Positions 18,801-27,557 of a stretch of DNA of 64,000 nt are shown here, in pieces. The stretch comes from Nannocystis pusilla (GTDB taxonomy: Bacteria; Myxococcota_A; Polyangia; Nannocystales; Nannocystaceae), in NCBI RefSeq assembly GCF_020073745.1, contig NZ_JAIRAU010000045.1:1-64000 (forward strand), given 5' to 3'. Within the stretch, counting starts at the first letter, position 1; each line of letters starts with the position of its first letter. Under the pieces are notes generated by a model. It ran no database searches and was not told where the DNA came from. It was given only the letters and a program-made list of their open reading frames with translations. A program made the position numbers and the translations under genes.

Positions 18801-21269
18801 CAAGTCCACGACGTGAGTGACCGGGTGATCACCATCGACCGCCACCTCGGCGTGGATTTCTTCGACACTCCATCGGCCGGCGAGGAGGCTGGGTACCTGC
18901 TCGACTTCGCGCCCGAGTTCTTGCAGGAAGAACGGCAGCGGATCGTCCTGACGACGCGGAACACGGCGGAGATCGAGGGCGTCCTGTCTCCGATGCTCCA
19001 GGGCTACGGCATCCATCTCCGCGCGGGGGACGAGGTGATGGTGCTGGAGGGCCTTCGCTCACTGTCGGGCCGGCTCGCGCTGCGCCTGGAGGGCTCGACC
19101 ACCCGCGCGAAGGAGGTGGTGGGGTTGCTGTTCGCGCGCTGGCTGATGGAGGAGATCGGCGCGCTGGAGAATCGGATCGTCATTCCACTCGACGCACACC
19201 GCTCCTGGTTCCAGGGGCCCGGACCGCAGCGGCGGGCAGATCTGTTGCTGGTGGGCTTCCCCGGTAACGGGGTGATCCGCATGGACGTGATCGAGGTGAA
19301 GCTTCGAGATGACCTGCCTCCTGCCGCACGCGGCCCGCTCTATCGCTCCATGCGGGAGCAAACCGACACCACGGAAACTCGCCTACGGGCGCTGTTCGAC
19401 CCCGACCTTTACTCGCTCCCGCGTGCCGACCTGGCCTTGCGCGCCAAGGAACTGGCCGGTGTCCTGGCCTTCTACGTCCGTCGAGCCGTTCGCTACCGGC
19501 TGCTCGCGCCCTCCGACGGCGACGCCGCGCTCTCCGTCGTCGAACGACTCGACGACGGCTACCGCCTCGACGTGCAGCGCATGGGCATCGTGTTCGAGCG
19601 CCGGGGCTCTGGCCACCACATCGACGAGGACGAGCCCGGTTTCGCGGTGCAGCGTTTTGGAGCAAACAAAGCCCGCAAGCTGTTCCACATGGCGATGGGG
19701 CGGTACAGCGAGCGCGCATCAACGCGCAGTGACATGGAGTCGGACGCCCCCCTGTTTACCGAGCGCGGCATTGTCGAGCTCGCCGAGGCCCCCGGCGAGG
19801 ATCGCTTGCTGGACGCGCTGCGTAGCGCCATCTCGGTGCCCCTAGCGGGGACAACGAGACTGTCTCCCGAGGCGCCGCGTGACGCCGCCGGGAACCGCGC
19901 GGACGCGTCGGCGCCAGTTCCGCGCCCCGAGCCGAAGGGCCATCCGGCCACCCCCGTCGCCGATGTGAGGGCCGAGCTTCCGCATGAGGAGCCCATCCGT
20001 TCCACCCGCCCCGTCATCCCTGAAGGCTCACAGCCTGTCACGGGAGCGACGCCGGTGGTCGTGCCTGACGTGCTCATCGGTTCCACCGAGGTAACCCCAC
20101 AGTATGGCGTGCTCGGTCGCTCCGGGTCTCAGGCCGTCGCCATCGACCTCAATGGCTGCAACACGATCTCGTTGTTCGGCGTGCAGGGCTTCGGCAAGAG
20201 CTACACGCTCGGCGTGATCGCCGAGATGGCGTCAGTGGTGAACCCCGGCGTGAACGTGCTGCCGTCGCCGCTTGCCACCGTAATCTTCCACTTCCACAAG
20301 AGCGACTCCTACGAACCCGAGTACGTCACGGCTGTCGAGCCGAACCGCAAGACTTCCGAGGTGGACCGGCTGCTCGTCGAGTACGGGGCGCGGCCGAAGG
20401 GCCTGGGCGACGTGGTGCTGCTCGCGCCGGAGGCCAAGGTGGAGAGGCGGCGTCGGGAGTACCCAGGCGTGCGGGTCGAGCCAATCAAGTTCAGCTCCTC
20501 GGAGCTCGGCGCGGAGAGCTGGAAGTTCCTGATGGGCGCGGTCGGCAACTCGTCGCTCTACGTCCGACAGATTGTGGACATCATGCAGTCCTACGGTAAC
20601 GACCTGACTCTGGCCGACCTGGAGAAAGAGATTGAGGAGTCCGACTTCTCCAAAAGCGACCTCCGCTTCGCTAACATCCGCCTGCGCCTTGCCCGCCGCT
20701 TCATCGACGACTCAGTGCGCCTGCGGGATCTGCTCCGGCCCGGTCGGACCCTCATCGTCGACATGCGCGACGAGTGGATGGAGAAGGACCAAGCGCTCGG
20801 CCTGTTCCTGGTGATCATGAATACGCTCGCGCAGGCCGAGGAGAACGGCACACTGTTCAACAAATTGATGGTGTTCGACGAGGCCCACAAGTACATCAGC
20901 GAGAGCGGCCTGATCAACGAGGTCGTGGCGATGATCCGCGAGATGCGCCATTGGGCCACGAGCGTCGTCATCGCTAGCCAGGACCCCTTGTCGGTGCCCC
21001 GCGCGATCATCGAGCTGACCTCGATCCTCGTGCTCCACCGCATGACCTCGCCCCAGTGGCTGAAGCACCTCCGCAGCGCGATCGTCGCCCTCGACGATGT
21101 ACAGGACGGTGCCGTCACTTCGCTCCAGCCGGGGGAGGCGCTCGTGTGGGCGCAGCGAAGCACCGACAAGCGGTTCACCCTCAGACCGCAGAAGATCGCG
21201 ATCCGGCCGCGATTCACCCAGCACGGCGGCGGGACCAAGACGGCAGTCGATGGGGCGACCACTCGGTGA
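15810..21269 (+). CDS. mad8: PD-(D/E)XK nuclease plus HerA/FtsK-like ATPase (MAD8)
   Basis: 1819 residues, GTG start overlapping the mad7 stop. The N-terminal ~1100 residues have no named domain. Near 1140-1170, RADLLLVGF...DVIEVKLR gives D1144, E1162 and K1164, a PD-(D/E)XK nuclease signature. The C-terminal ~380 residues are a HerA/FtsK-type ATPase: Walker A FGVQGFGKSYTLG (K1463), Walker B LMVFDEAHKY (D1690), then IASQDPLSVP sensor-like and ILVLHRMTSPQ. It is the likely effector: DNA translocation coupled to cleavage. Last gene of the operon; 62 nt separate its stop from the convergent kinase gene. Confidence 0.8.
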   Translation: MTDLKPIVPASADDHHDALAEQLAPRLREVLKQAGPGHRLRVTTLPEPVMTRLAIALKDARWRVCVLSEHPTAAHEATAATIIRFRDHSDVPVLVFFPPGPRTASEDSLDIATFTELSLASMAQHLADVLSERLAEPLRGNVREVAKHLAEVRQIRHPDEQVNYLLTVLKNGGTSEAAGAAVYLFGLVPDFELFTRGAGTTLNRVSRNQKACEKLADVNQSLQKRLRALNLKPDTLQQPLFHFFRLRHTEEPRVWGQVVACDPTARHLSFDRWEFADAETDGELRLILDPLNLPRQQADEVSGADRMPVLNVTGRDPLKVVFRSVPNPSQAPAWKSWRVQILAIGDGGATVAWESNSYPKPAGGRLAKVRRSIKTKDLESLDEGTYFLRVDAYDGDGALLTTPRRIDPKDDTSRAENESEPFLVVREDVVIDDPDVRTIFVPSLLAAWLRGALKALDGKSREPVPTRHDLKGSWNQPVGASVKGDVRFDLETDGFHGFAVVVPGLLRKVEVEFLCSPRALGVYQMVLGKARTPGDVELVRKEHANLDAIPGIDPFLAARDEVFRRIREQHLPPGAMPEERGARLGIVEVVDLVPHADAIRAYAEAFTDLVRGSIELEPVQRTALLRSIAWLDTVEIRWPAQPGDPGRGLLLAPTHPLRLLWHLRHTSECAAAIAAWDTRTHQVPEWRRFIEQIRDDLLPLNLPMAMFDRRGRAYTEALPITPFWGLYLPDRDHDGRHVDATAARDRALASMGVKARSVAVTTVNPDDVAARLFEFVIQHPYVEQLRLNVFNPGNGELIADVLRGVEALRRSAESPSSLRYAVHLFAPPSQLDTVGEAVEGLLDPERHVGEDDEFALYSGNHLHPKLLVARNDVADFVADHTRFPAHLSILVEQFTAQGRVGPLSHFRRGSYVGGLVQEPETVPLETPEGQPKQVTGWSKGVRPGTRTNPEPMERQLAEALAATHRLQAAVALGQPVDPGVAPVLALQLDAETQGLIRQVHDVSDRVITIDRHLGVDFFDTPSAGEEAGYLLDFAPEFLQEERQRIVLTTRNTAEIEGVLSPMLQGYGIHLRAGDEVMVLEGLRSLSGRLALRLEGSTTRAKEVVGLLFARWLMEEIGALENRIVIPLDAHRSWFQGPGPQRRADLLLVGFPGNGVIRMDVIEVKLRDDLPPAARGPLYRSMREQTDTTETRLRALFDPDLYSLPRADLALRAKELAGVLAFYVRRAVRYRLLAPSDGDAALSVVERLDDGYRLDVQRMGIVFERRGSGHHIDEDEPGFAVQRFGANKARKLFHMAMGRYSERASTRSDMESDAPLFTERGIVELAEAPGEDRLLDALRSAISVPLAGTTRLSPEAPRDAAGNRADASAPVPRPEPKGHPATPVADVRAELPHEEPIRSTRPVIPEGSQPVTGATPVVVPDVLIGSTEVTPQYGVLGRSGSQAVAIDLNGCNTISLFGVQGFGKSYTLGVIAEMASVVNPGVNVLPSPLATVIFHFHKSDSYEPEYVTAVEPNRKTSEVDRLLVEYGARPKGLGDVVLLAPEAKVERRRREYPGVRVEPIKFSSSELGAESWKFLMGAVGNSSLYVRQIVDIMQSYGNDLTLADLEKEIEESDFSKSDLRFANIRLRLARRFIDDSVRLRDLLRPGRTLIVDMRDEWMEKDQALGLFLVIMNTLAQAEENGTLFNKLMVFDEAHKYISESGLINEVVAMIREMRHWATSVVIASQDPLSVPRAIIELTSILVLHRMTSPQWLKHLRSAIVALDDVQDGAVTSLQPGEALVWAQRSTDKRFTLRPQKIAIRPRFTQHGGGTKTAVDGATTR

Positions 21270-21331
21270 TCCGGGAGGCGAGCTGGCCGCTCGTCGTCGG
21301 CCACTCCAGCGGCGTGATCGCGTGCAGATTT

Positions 21332-23041
21332 TTACAGCTTGAACCGCAAGGGTTGATCGGCGCGAAGGCTCAGCGATTGTGCAACCTTGAGGGCACAGTC
21401 GCCGAGGGCTCCCAGGGGCTCGCGCCCATCGAAGCGGACGCTCAGCCTCCCGTCAGACGCGCGCTCGATGACGACGATCGCCGTCAACTGGGCCCTGGGT
21501 GGGTTGCAGGCGAGAATCCCCTTCCGAGCTCGGGAGACGTGTGCTGGGGGCTCGGAGGAGCGCAGGACAGCGCTGCGGGGCTTCGGGACAGCGCTCGATG
21601 CCTGATCCGTGGTCGGAGGCGGTGGCGCAACGAGGGGCACGTGACGGGACGGCAAACTGGGAGTGGACGCGCGCTCGAGGAGGTCGTCGTCCAGGTCGAT
21701 GTGTCGCCGGCCGGTGTCGGTGTTCGCTTCGGCGGTCATGGCGACTTGCCCGGCCATGACACCAACGGCCGATCCGCTGGCAAACGCGACCGACAACAAG
21801 GCGCTCAGACCCTTGCGCGTGAGGAGCGCGGACGGTGCGGAGGCCGCAAGCTGGATCGTGGTCGGGGCAACGAGTGGCGACGACGAAGGCGTCACCCCGG
21901 CCGAGGCAGGCGACGCGAGTGACGACGGGGACGCCGGCCTCGGCGAAGTCGTCGACGCCGGCGGTGCGGTGTCGGCCGCGAAGGTCACTTCAGGCAGGGT
22001 GGCCACGGCCGCAGCGGCCGCGACTGGCGAGACGTGCGCAGTGAGGACGGGCGGTGTCGTTGACGCTGGCGCAGGGAGGGTTGCCACAACCGCAGCAGGT
22101 GCAGCCGTCAGGACGGGCGCAGTGAGCACGGGCGGTGAGACGTAATCGAGGACGTCGCGTAGCGCCTGGGCCATCTCTTGCGCGTCGCGGAAGCGGTACT
22201 CGACGTCGCTGAGCGCCCGCATGACGATCGCGTCGAGCGCCTCGGGGATGTCGAGGCCGGGGGCGATCGTGCGGACCGGGGGGATCGCCAGGCCGGGGTC
22301 GAGCTCGTACTCGGGGAGGGTCTGGGCGGTGAGCAGCTCCCAGAGAAGCACGCCGACCGAGTAGAGGTCGGAGCGCGGGCCGGGGGCGTCGCCGGCCCGG
22401 CGCTCGGGGGCGATGTAGCGGCACATGCCGAAGATGTACTTGCTCGGCTCGGGCGAGCCTGTGATCCGCTTCGGCGGGATCACGAAGGCGAAGCCGACGT
22501 CGATCACGACGGCGAAGTCGAGGCCCTCGAGGTCGCGCTGGACGAGGATGTTCGAGGGGTGCAAGTCGCAGTGGACGATGCCGCTGGTGTGGAGAGCGTC
22601 AAGGGCCGCGAGGATCTGGATCGCTAGCCGCGCGACCCGGCGCCACGGCAGCGGGTTGTCGCGGCCGAGGTTGAAGAGGGAGATGCCGTCGACGAACTTG
22701 AAGACGGTGAAGGCGCAGTCCTCGTGCTTGCCGAAGTCGATCGCCTGGACGAGGTGGGGGCACGTGTGGCGGGCCGCGACCCTGCCCTCCTGGCCGAAGA
22801 AGCCGAGGAGGTGCTCGTGCATGTCGGCGTTGAGGATCTTGACGGCGATCCTGGCGCCGGTGCGCAGATCCTTGCCGCTGTAGACGGTCGAGGTGCCGCC
22901 GGGGCCGATCGGCTTGTCGAGTTGGTAACGGCCGTCGAGGACCGTGTTGCTGTAGTTGTAGGCGAGCCCGTCTTCGGGGATGTCGAACGGGATCAGCTCG
23001 GGGTCGGGCGCGAGCCGTGGCGGGTGCCAGATCGCGGGCAT
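21332..23041 (-). CDS. Membrane-anchored Ser/Thr protein kinase
   Basis: 569 residues from the ATG at 23041; the open frame further upstream is only the antisense-free overlap of the preceding gene. Kinase domain at residues ~35-300: IGPGGTSTVY loop, AVKIL lysine, HCDLHPSN catalytic loop (Arg replaced by Cys and Lys by His, catalytic Asp kept), DVG in place of DFG, and YIAPERRA. A long Ala/Pro/Ser/Thr/Val linker follows, one TM segment (LLSVAFASGSAVGVMAG) and an extracytoplasmic tail with one small domain. Such kinases couple outside signals to the cytoplasm. It follows the partner gene by 4 nt, so the two are co-transcribed. Confidence 0.8.
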   Translation of the reverse strand: MPAIWHPPRLAPDPELIPFDIPEDGLAYNYSNTVLDGRYQLDKPIGPGGTSTVYSGKDLRTGARIAVKILNADMHEHLLGFFGQEGRVAARHTCPHLVQAIDFGKHEDCAFTVFKFVDGISLFNLGRDNPLPWRRVARLAIQILAALDALHTSGIVHCDLHPSNILVQRDLEGLDFAVVIDVGFAFVIPPKRITGSPEPSKYIFGMCRYIAPERRAGDAPGPRSDLYSVGVLLWELLTAQTLPEYELDPGLAIPPVRTIAPGLDIPEALDAIVMRALSDVEYRFRDAQEMAQALRDVLDYVSPPVLTAPVLTAAPAAVVATLPAPASTTPPVLTAHVSPVAAAAAVATLPEVTFAADTAPPASTTSPRPASPSSLASPASAGVTPSSSPLVAPTTIQLAASAPSALLTRKGLSALLSVAFASGSAVGVMAGQVAMTAEANTDTGRRHIDLDDDLLERASTPSLPSRHVPLVAPPPPTTDQASSAVPKPRSAVLRSSEPPAHVSRARKGILACNPPRAQLTAIVVIERASDGRLSVRFDGREPLGALGDCALKVAQSLSLRADQPLRFKL

Positions 23042-23045
23042 CGGA

Positions 23046-23936
23046 TCAGAACTCCACGGCGAGGCGAGGCCCGGCGAGCCGCACGCGTGGGCGCTGGGCG
23101 AAGCGCTGCGCGCGGCGATGGCGGTGGCCGTCGACGGCGAGCATGGTGATGCCGGCGATGAGCGCGGCGCCAGCAGCGGCGACCAGCCCCCCGGCGATCC
23201 GGTTGAGGCGTACGCCGGTGGCGGCGAGTTGAGCGTCGGCCTCCAATACGTCTTTTGGGACATGTCCCATGGGGTAGGCGCCGTTCACGACGAGGCTGTG
23301 CTGGCGCTCGGCAGCCTCGCCGAGGGTGAGCGGGATGGCGGTGACCGACGCGAGCACGATGCCGGCGCCGAGGAATACTCCGCCGGAGACACGGAGCGGG
23401 CGCGCTGCTCGAGCGGGCGGTGGTGGCGAAGGCGGTGGTGCTGGCGGTGGCGGCTCTACACGCGGTTCGGCGACAGCGTGCACAGGGACGAGTTCGACCT
23501 CCGGTATTTCGCAGCGGTGGTCGCCGAGTGCGGCGCCGAGATCCTTGAGGAGCCGCTTGGCGTCGCGTCGATCGGCGGGCCGGGTGTCGACGCTGACGTG
23601 CGTGTCGAGGAAGGCGAGGTAGGCGCGAAGGAAGGCAACCTCCTCGCACAACAGCGCCGGATCGCGGGCGACGCCTTGCGCATCCTCGTAGGTGTAGTGC
23701 GTCTCCCAGACGACGAGCGAGCGGTCATGCAGGGCCTCTTCCACGGTCGCGAGGGGCAGCGCGTCGTAGGCGGCACGGCAACGCGGGAGCGCCTCGCGGG
23801 GCTTGCCGGCCTTCCGGAGCTGGATGCACTCGTCGAACGCGCGCGGCACGGGCGGCTCGGCGCTGGCCGTCGCACTACAAGCAGCCACGACCACGACGAG
23901 CAGACGCCGGGCGGCCGATCGAGGGAGATGCAACAC
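23046..23936 (-). CDS. Exported protein with two C-terminal TM segments, kinase partner
   Basis: About 296 residues from the GTG at 23936, which gives a good signal peptide (SAARRLLVVVVAACSATASA). An ATG at 24020 is an alternative, but it would bury the signal. The middle is helical with Cys pairs (FDECIQLRKAGKPREALPRC is TPR-like), followed by a Pro-rich linker and two hydrophobic segments (GVFLGAGIVLASVTAIPLTL; GLVAAAGAALIAGITMLAV). Its stop is 4 nt from the kinase ATG. Proteins with this plan next to kinases are frequent in Nannocystis-like genomes. It may be a sensor or scaffold for the kinase; unproven. It holds a near-match of the dispersed palindrome at 23249. Confidence 0.7.
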   Translation of the reverse strand: MLHLPRSAARRLLVVVVAACSATASAEPPVPRAFDECIQLRKAGKPREALPRCRAAYDALPLATVEEALHDRSLVVWETHYTYEDAQGVARDPALLCEEVAFLRAYLAFLDTHVSVDTRPADRRDAKRLLKDLGAALGDHRCEIPEVELVPVHAVAEPRVEPPPPAPPPSPPPPARAARPLRVSGGVFLGAGIVLASVTAIPLTLGEAAERQHSLVVNGAYPMGHVPKDVLEADAQLAATGVRLNRIAGGLVAAAGAALIAGITMLAVDGHRHRRAQRFAQRPRVRLAGPRLAVEF

Positions 23937-24219
23937 GGCTGCGCCATCGTAACGAGCGGCCGCGGCGAGGGCAACAGCTCGGGCGGGTTTGGGGGTGGTC
24001 TCCCCCCGCTCGGCGGCCATGACGGTCGACAGGTTGCGGGTACACGGACCAGATCAGGTCAGGAACCGGAGGACGGCCGGGTTGCGAGCGCGAGCACTTC
24101 CGAAGTGCAACAGGCAGCCCACGCGCCGACGTCGGAGGGAGATCGCCAATTGTGAGAACTTCACCAAAATTTCAGTCGCCGATGGCCGCAGGTGGGGTCC
24201 GGCGAGGTTGAAGGACATC

Positions 24220-25914
24220 GTGTGCTTCGGCATGCTCGGGTGCATGGGGCGCTTCGGGATGTTCTTCGCGGCTGGCCTGGTCGTCGCGTCGATCGCCGGT
24301 TGCTACCAGCGGCCGGCGTGGCCGCCCTGCGTGCTCGAGGTGACGCCGGAGTGCGGGGACAGCGGGTCCAGCGGGGGGGTCGGCGAGTCCGAGACGGAGA
24401 CCCCGGGGCCCATCGCCACCGTGACGATGGTCCACCCGACGAGCTCGACCGGGACGGGCGACGACGGCTCGGAGAGCATCTCGACTTCGGGCTCGGGCGA
24501 GCTCCAGCCCCCGACGATCGTCGACATGACGCTGACGCCGAACCCCCTCAAGTCGGCGGGGATCGTCGCGGTCGAGGTCACGGTCAAGGACGCCGGGGTC
24601 GCCGTGTCGATGACGGTCGACGGGGGCGAGCCGATCGCGCTCGTGCCGGCCCAGGACAGCGCGACGCTGTTCGAGGGCGAGATCGTGGTGTTCGGCGAGT
24701 CGTGGAACGGCGAGCACGAGGTCGTGGCGATCGCCATGCGCGATGAGGAGGTGAGCGCGCCGTGGCCGGAGACGTTCAAGGTCGAGGCGCCGGCGGCCGG
24801 GGGCGAGGTGTGGCTCGACAAGAGCGGACCCGTGCCGAGCTTCGGCAACGCGGTCGACGTCGACGACCAGGGCGACATCGTGGAGCTGTTCACGTGGTCC
24901 GGGATGGACGGCCAGCAGTGCCTTATTCGTCGGCGCGACTCGGGCGGCAAGAAGCTGTGGGCCGGCGACGGCTACCAGGTCGCGCCAGGGGACTGCGTCG
25001 GCGAGGCCGTGAAGTTCGCGCCGGACGGGACCATCTGGGTGCTGGTGAATGTGTACGAGAACGGGTTCCCGCGCTGGCAGCTCTGGCACCTCGGCGCCGG
25101 CGGTCTGCCGCTCGGGCCCCCGGAGGTAGGTGGCCTGACGCACCTGGGGCGCGGGCTCGACGTAAACGCGGACGGCGACGTGCTGCTGTGCGGGACGGCC
25201 CCGGCGACGGAGGACGACGACGATGCCTGGGTCCGGCTGCTGCCGGCGGCCGCCAAACCGTGGACAGAGACGTGGGACTATGTCGATCCCATCGAGGAAG
25301 AAGAGCACTGGTTTAACGAGCGGACCCAGGACTGCGCGTTCGTCGAGGATCGGATCGTCGTCGTTGGAGAAGCATGGGGAAAGCACCATAACGGAGGACT
25401 CGAGTCGCAGAACCGCGGCTTCGTCGTTGAATTTAGCCCTGCTGCTGCGAAGCTCGCCGAGGTGGTCAACCCTCCTGCCTTCGCCTGGCACAGCAGCCAC
25501 CAGGCGGTCGCGCCCGACGGCAAGGGCGGGTACGTGGCGGTCGGGTACAACTGCGAGCCGATGACGACGCCCTGCAACAACACCCGGGGCGCGCTGCGAT
25601 GGTTCTCGCTCGGCGCGACCGAGGTCAAGATGCAGCCAGTGACGAACGCTGATGTCCTTAACGACGTCGCGCTCAGTCCGGCCGGCTACGCCGTCGTCGC
25701 CGGTGTGGCGCTCCAGATCGACCAGGGATTTCTCGTGCAAGCCTGGTCCAGCGACTCGTCCGAGCCGGTTCTGCACTACCAGAGCATGCAGACCCAACTG
25801 CAAGTCGCCACCGGGATCGCCACGGATCCGGTCGGCTTCATTGTGGCCGGTGGGTACTACCAGGAGGCCGACGACTCGCTCGCCGCCGGCGTGGCGATGG
25901 TGCACCCCTACTAA
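24220..25914 (+). CDS. Surface lipoprotein with propeller-like repeats
   Basis: 564 residues from the GTG at 24220, which has AAGGA five nt upstream; ATGs at 24232 and 24244 are alternatives. Signal peptide with lipobox SIAGC, then an acidic/Ser-Thr linker, then an Ig-like region (TLTPNPLKSAGIVAVEVTVKD) and about six blades of the type 'GGYVAVGYN', 'GDVLLCGTA' that suggest a beta-propeller. No enzyme motif. The upstream 280 nt are shared with the divergent kinase-partner gene and include an AT-rich stretch near 24150-24175 that could hold promoters. Its stop codon overlaps the stop of the convergent downstream gene. Confidence 0.75.
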   Translation: MCFGMLGCMGRFGMFFAAGLVVASIAGCYQRPAWPPCVLEVTPECGDSGSSGGVGESETETPGPIATVTMVHPTSSTGTGDDGSESISTSGSGELQPPTIVDMTLTPNPLKSAGIVAVEVTVKDAGVAVSMTVDGGEPIALVPAQDSATLFEGEIVVFGESWNGEHEVVAIAMRDEEVSAPWPETFKVEAPAAGGEVWLDKSGPVPSFGNAVDVDDQGDIVELFTWSGMDGQQCLIRRRDSGGKKLWAGDGYQVAPGDCVGEAVKFAPDGTIWVLVNVYENGFPRWQLWHLGAGGLPLGPPEVGGLTHLGRGLDVNADGDVLLCGTAPATEDDDDAWVRLLPAAAKPWTETWDYVDPIEEEEHWFNERTQDCAFVEDRIVVVGEAWGKHHNGGLESQNRGFVVEFSPAAAKLAEVVNPPAFAWHSSHQAVAPDGKGGYVAVGYNCEPMTTPCNNTRGALRWFSLGATEVKMQPVTNADVLNDVALSPAGYAVVAGVALQIDQGFLVQAWSSDSSEPVLHYQSMQTQLQVATGIATDPVGFIVAGGYYQEADDSLAAGVAMVHPY

Positions 25915-26990
25915 CCCGGCACGAACGCGCTGCACGCCTCGAGCGCGAGCGCGGCGGCCTCGTCGAAGATCGGGCCGTAGTCGGGGGTCGTGAGGACTTC
26001 GAGGAGGCTGTGCGGGAACTTCGGGGTCATCGTGCAGAGGCGATTGTCGGGGTTCTTCGTCCCCATGCAGTCGTCCGTGAGCGTGAACATGACGATGGCG
26101 TCCAGGTCGCCCTTCTTCCGGTCGACGACCGCCTGCATCCACTCCTGCCAGGTGCCCTGGGAGCTGGCCGGCGTGTCTGCGTTGTCCTCCGGGCCGATGA
26201 GCGTGACCATGAGCAGCGCGTCGTCGCGGATGAAGCCCTCGTTGCAGCCGCCGACCTTGTTGAGCTTGGGACTCATCGCCCCGAGCAGGGCGTCGCCGAT
26301 CTTGTTGTTGCCGTAGGTCCCCACGCGTGCGAGGCACTCGAAAGTGGCCGGGATGTCGAGCGTGTCGGCGGTGATGTAGCGACGCGGACCGTCCAAGCAG
26401 GGCGCGTTCGCAGTGTTGGGGCCGACGTTCATCACGATGCCCGCGCCGATCGTCTCGTCGCAGGTCGTTGGCGCGTAGGCGCAGGGATAGGCGGGCTCCG
26501 CCATGCAGATCTCCGGGCAGTCATCCTCGCACGCGTTCGACCCCCACTGCTGCACCGAGTCGGTGACGAGGATCTGGACATCGAAATCCGTGAACTGGCT
26601 CTGAATCGTGTCGATGAACTGCGGGAAGGCTGCGACCAGTTGTTCCTGGTGCGACAGCATGAAGCTGTGGCGCGAAATGATGAACAGGAAGTCGATCTTC
26701 CCCTGACAGCCCGGCGGCGTCACGTCGAAGTCGGGCGGCGTGCCCATGTCCCAGACCATGCCAGTTGAGGCCGAGGCTCCGGCGCTCGAGTCGGTCGAGC
26801 TGCCCCCGCTCGTGCTCGTGCTCGTCGACGAACTCCCCGTGGAGCTGCCCTCGCTCGTGTCGTCGGGCAACGTCGTGATGGGCGCCGTCGTACCGGGCTG
26901 GGTCGTGAAGCCCGGCGACGTCTCGGCCCCGCCGGAGTTGCAGGCGAGCACGGCGAGTGCGAGCACGGCAGGCTTTCGTGCGGCGGTCAC
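25911..26990 (-). CDS. Lipoprotein with degenerate von Willebrand A-like domain
   Basis: About 359 residues from the GTG at 26990 (TAARKPAVLALAVLAC gives a lipoprotein signal; an ATG at 27083 would add 31 unlikely residues). After a TSTSTSGGSS-type linker, the domain opens with KIDFLFIISRHSFMLSHQ, the place where related VWA-like lipoproteins have D-x-S-x-S. Here the metal-site Asp is absent. Many Cys (CEDDCPEIC, CAYAPTTC) suggest disulphides. Exported and surface-exposed, role unknown. The last 4 nt overlap the end of the convergent gene, leaving no room for a separate terminator. Confidence 0.75.
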   Translation of the reverse strand: MTAARKPAVLALAVLACNSGGAETSPGFTTQPGTTAPITTLPDDTSEGSSTGSSSTSTSTSGGSSTDSSAGASASTGMVWDMGTPPDFDVTPPGCQGKIDFLFIISRHSFMLSHQEQLVAAFPQFIDTIQSQFTDFDVQILVTDSVQQWGSNACEDDCPEICMAEPAYPCAYAPTTCDETIGAGIVMNVGPNTANAPCLDGPRRYITADTLDIPATFECLARVGTYGNNKIGDALLGAMSPKLNKVGGCNEGFIRDDALLMVTLIGPEDNADTPASSQGTWQEWMQAVVDRKKGDLDAIVMFTLTDDCMGTKNPDNRLCTMTPKFPHSLLEVLTTPDYGPIFDEAAALALEACSAFVPG

Positions 26991-27176
26991 CTCGGTCAAC
27001 GGTAGCGCGGCAGTGAACGTGTGCCAAGGGGCGCGCCGGCCGGGGCCGCGATGCTGCGGGCTGCTCATCGCTGAGGCCCCCACGCCTCATGCACGAGGTT
27101 GACGAACGAGGAGCGTCGGCCAACGCGAGTTCTGGGGTGCGGCTCGTTGTTCTGATGGGAGCGTGCTCTCATGGGA

Positions 27177-27542
27177 TCACTCCAGGTCCTGAACGCCGGC
27201 GGCGTCCAGGCGCCAGCCCGTCTCGTTGACGTACGAGTGCCCCCACCCCCAGCCGCCCGACCGGGAAACGAGGTACTCCATGGTGTACGTCGCCCGCTTC
27301 CGGCACCCGACGACCCCGACCTGCTTCGGCATGTCCGGCCCGGCGTCGTCGTGGACCGCGAGCATCGTGAAGTTGAGCTCCTGCGGGGGACAGTTGAGGT
27401 CGAACGACGCCCGCCGGCGCAAGCTGGCCAACAGTTCCTCGGTCCTGTCGCGCTCGAGGTCGAACCCGTTCATCTGAATGCTTGGCTGGGCGCAGGCTGC
27501 CGAAATACACACACTGCCGATAATGCACTTGCTGAGTCTCAC
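27177..27542 (-). CDS. Small exported protein, possible second immunity factor
   Basis: 121 residues, GTG start with GGGGAG upstream. An N-terminal signal (MRLSKCIIGSVCISAACAQ) could be Sec or a weak lipobox. Four or five Cys, and a short mature domain ending in LDAAGVQDLE. It starts 15 nt after the stop of the putative Rhs immunity gene and shares its strand, so it probably belongs to the Rhs operon. An exported protein at this place could protect the periplasm or be unrelated. Not recognised. Confidence 0.6.
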   Translation of the reverse strand: MRLSKCIIGSVCISAACAQPSIQMNGFDLERDRTEELLASLRRRASFDLNCPPQELNFTMLAVHDDAGPDMPKQVGVVGCRKRATYTMEYLVSRSGGWGWGHSYVNETGWRLDAAGVQDLE

Positions 27543-27557
27543 GGTTCGTCTCCCCGG

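Noticed and set aside
6550..21269. BREX, DISARM or a plain type I restriction system
   Set aside because: No PglZ/BrxZ phosphatase, no BrxC/PglY ATPase, no DISARM SNF2 helicase/DUF1998/PLD set, and no HsdR translocase; the MADS gene order fits better.
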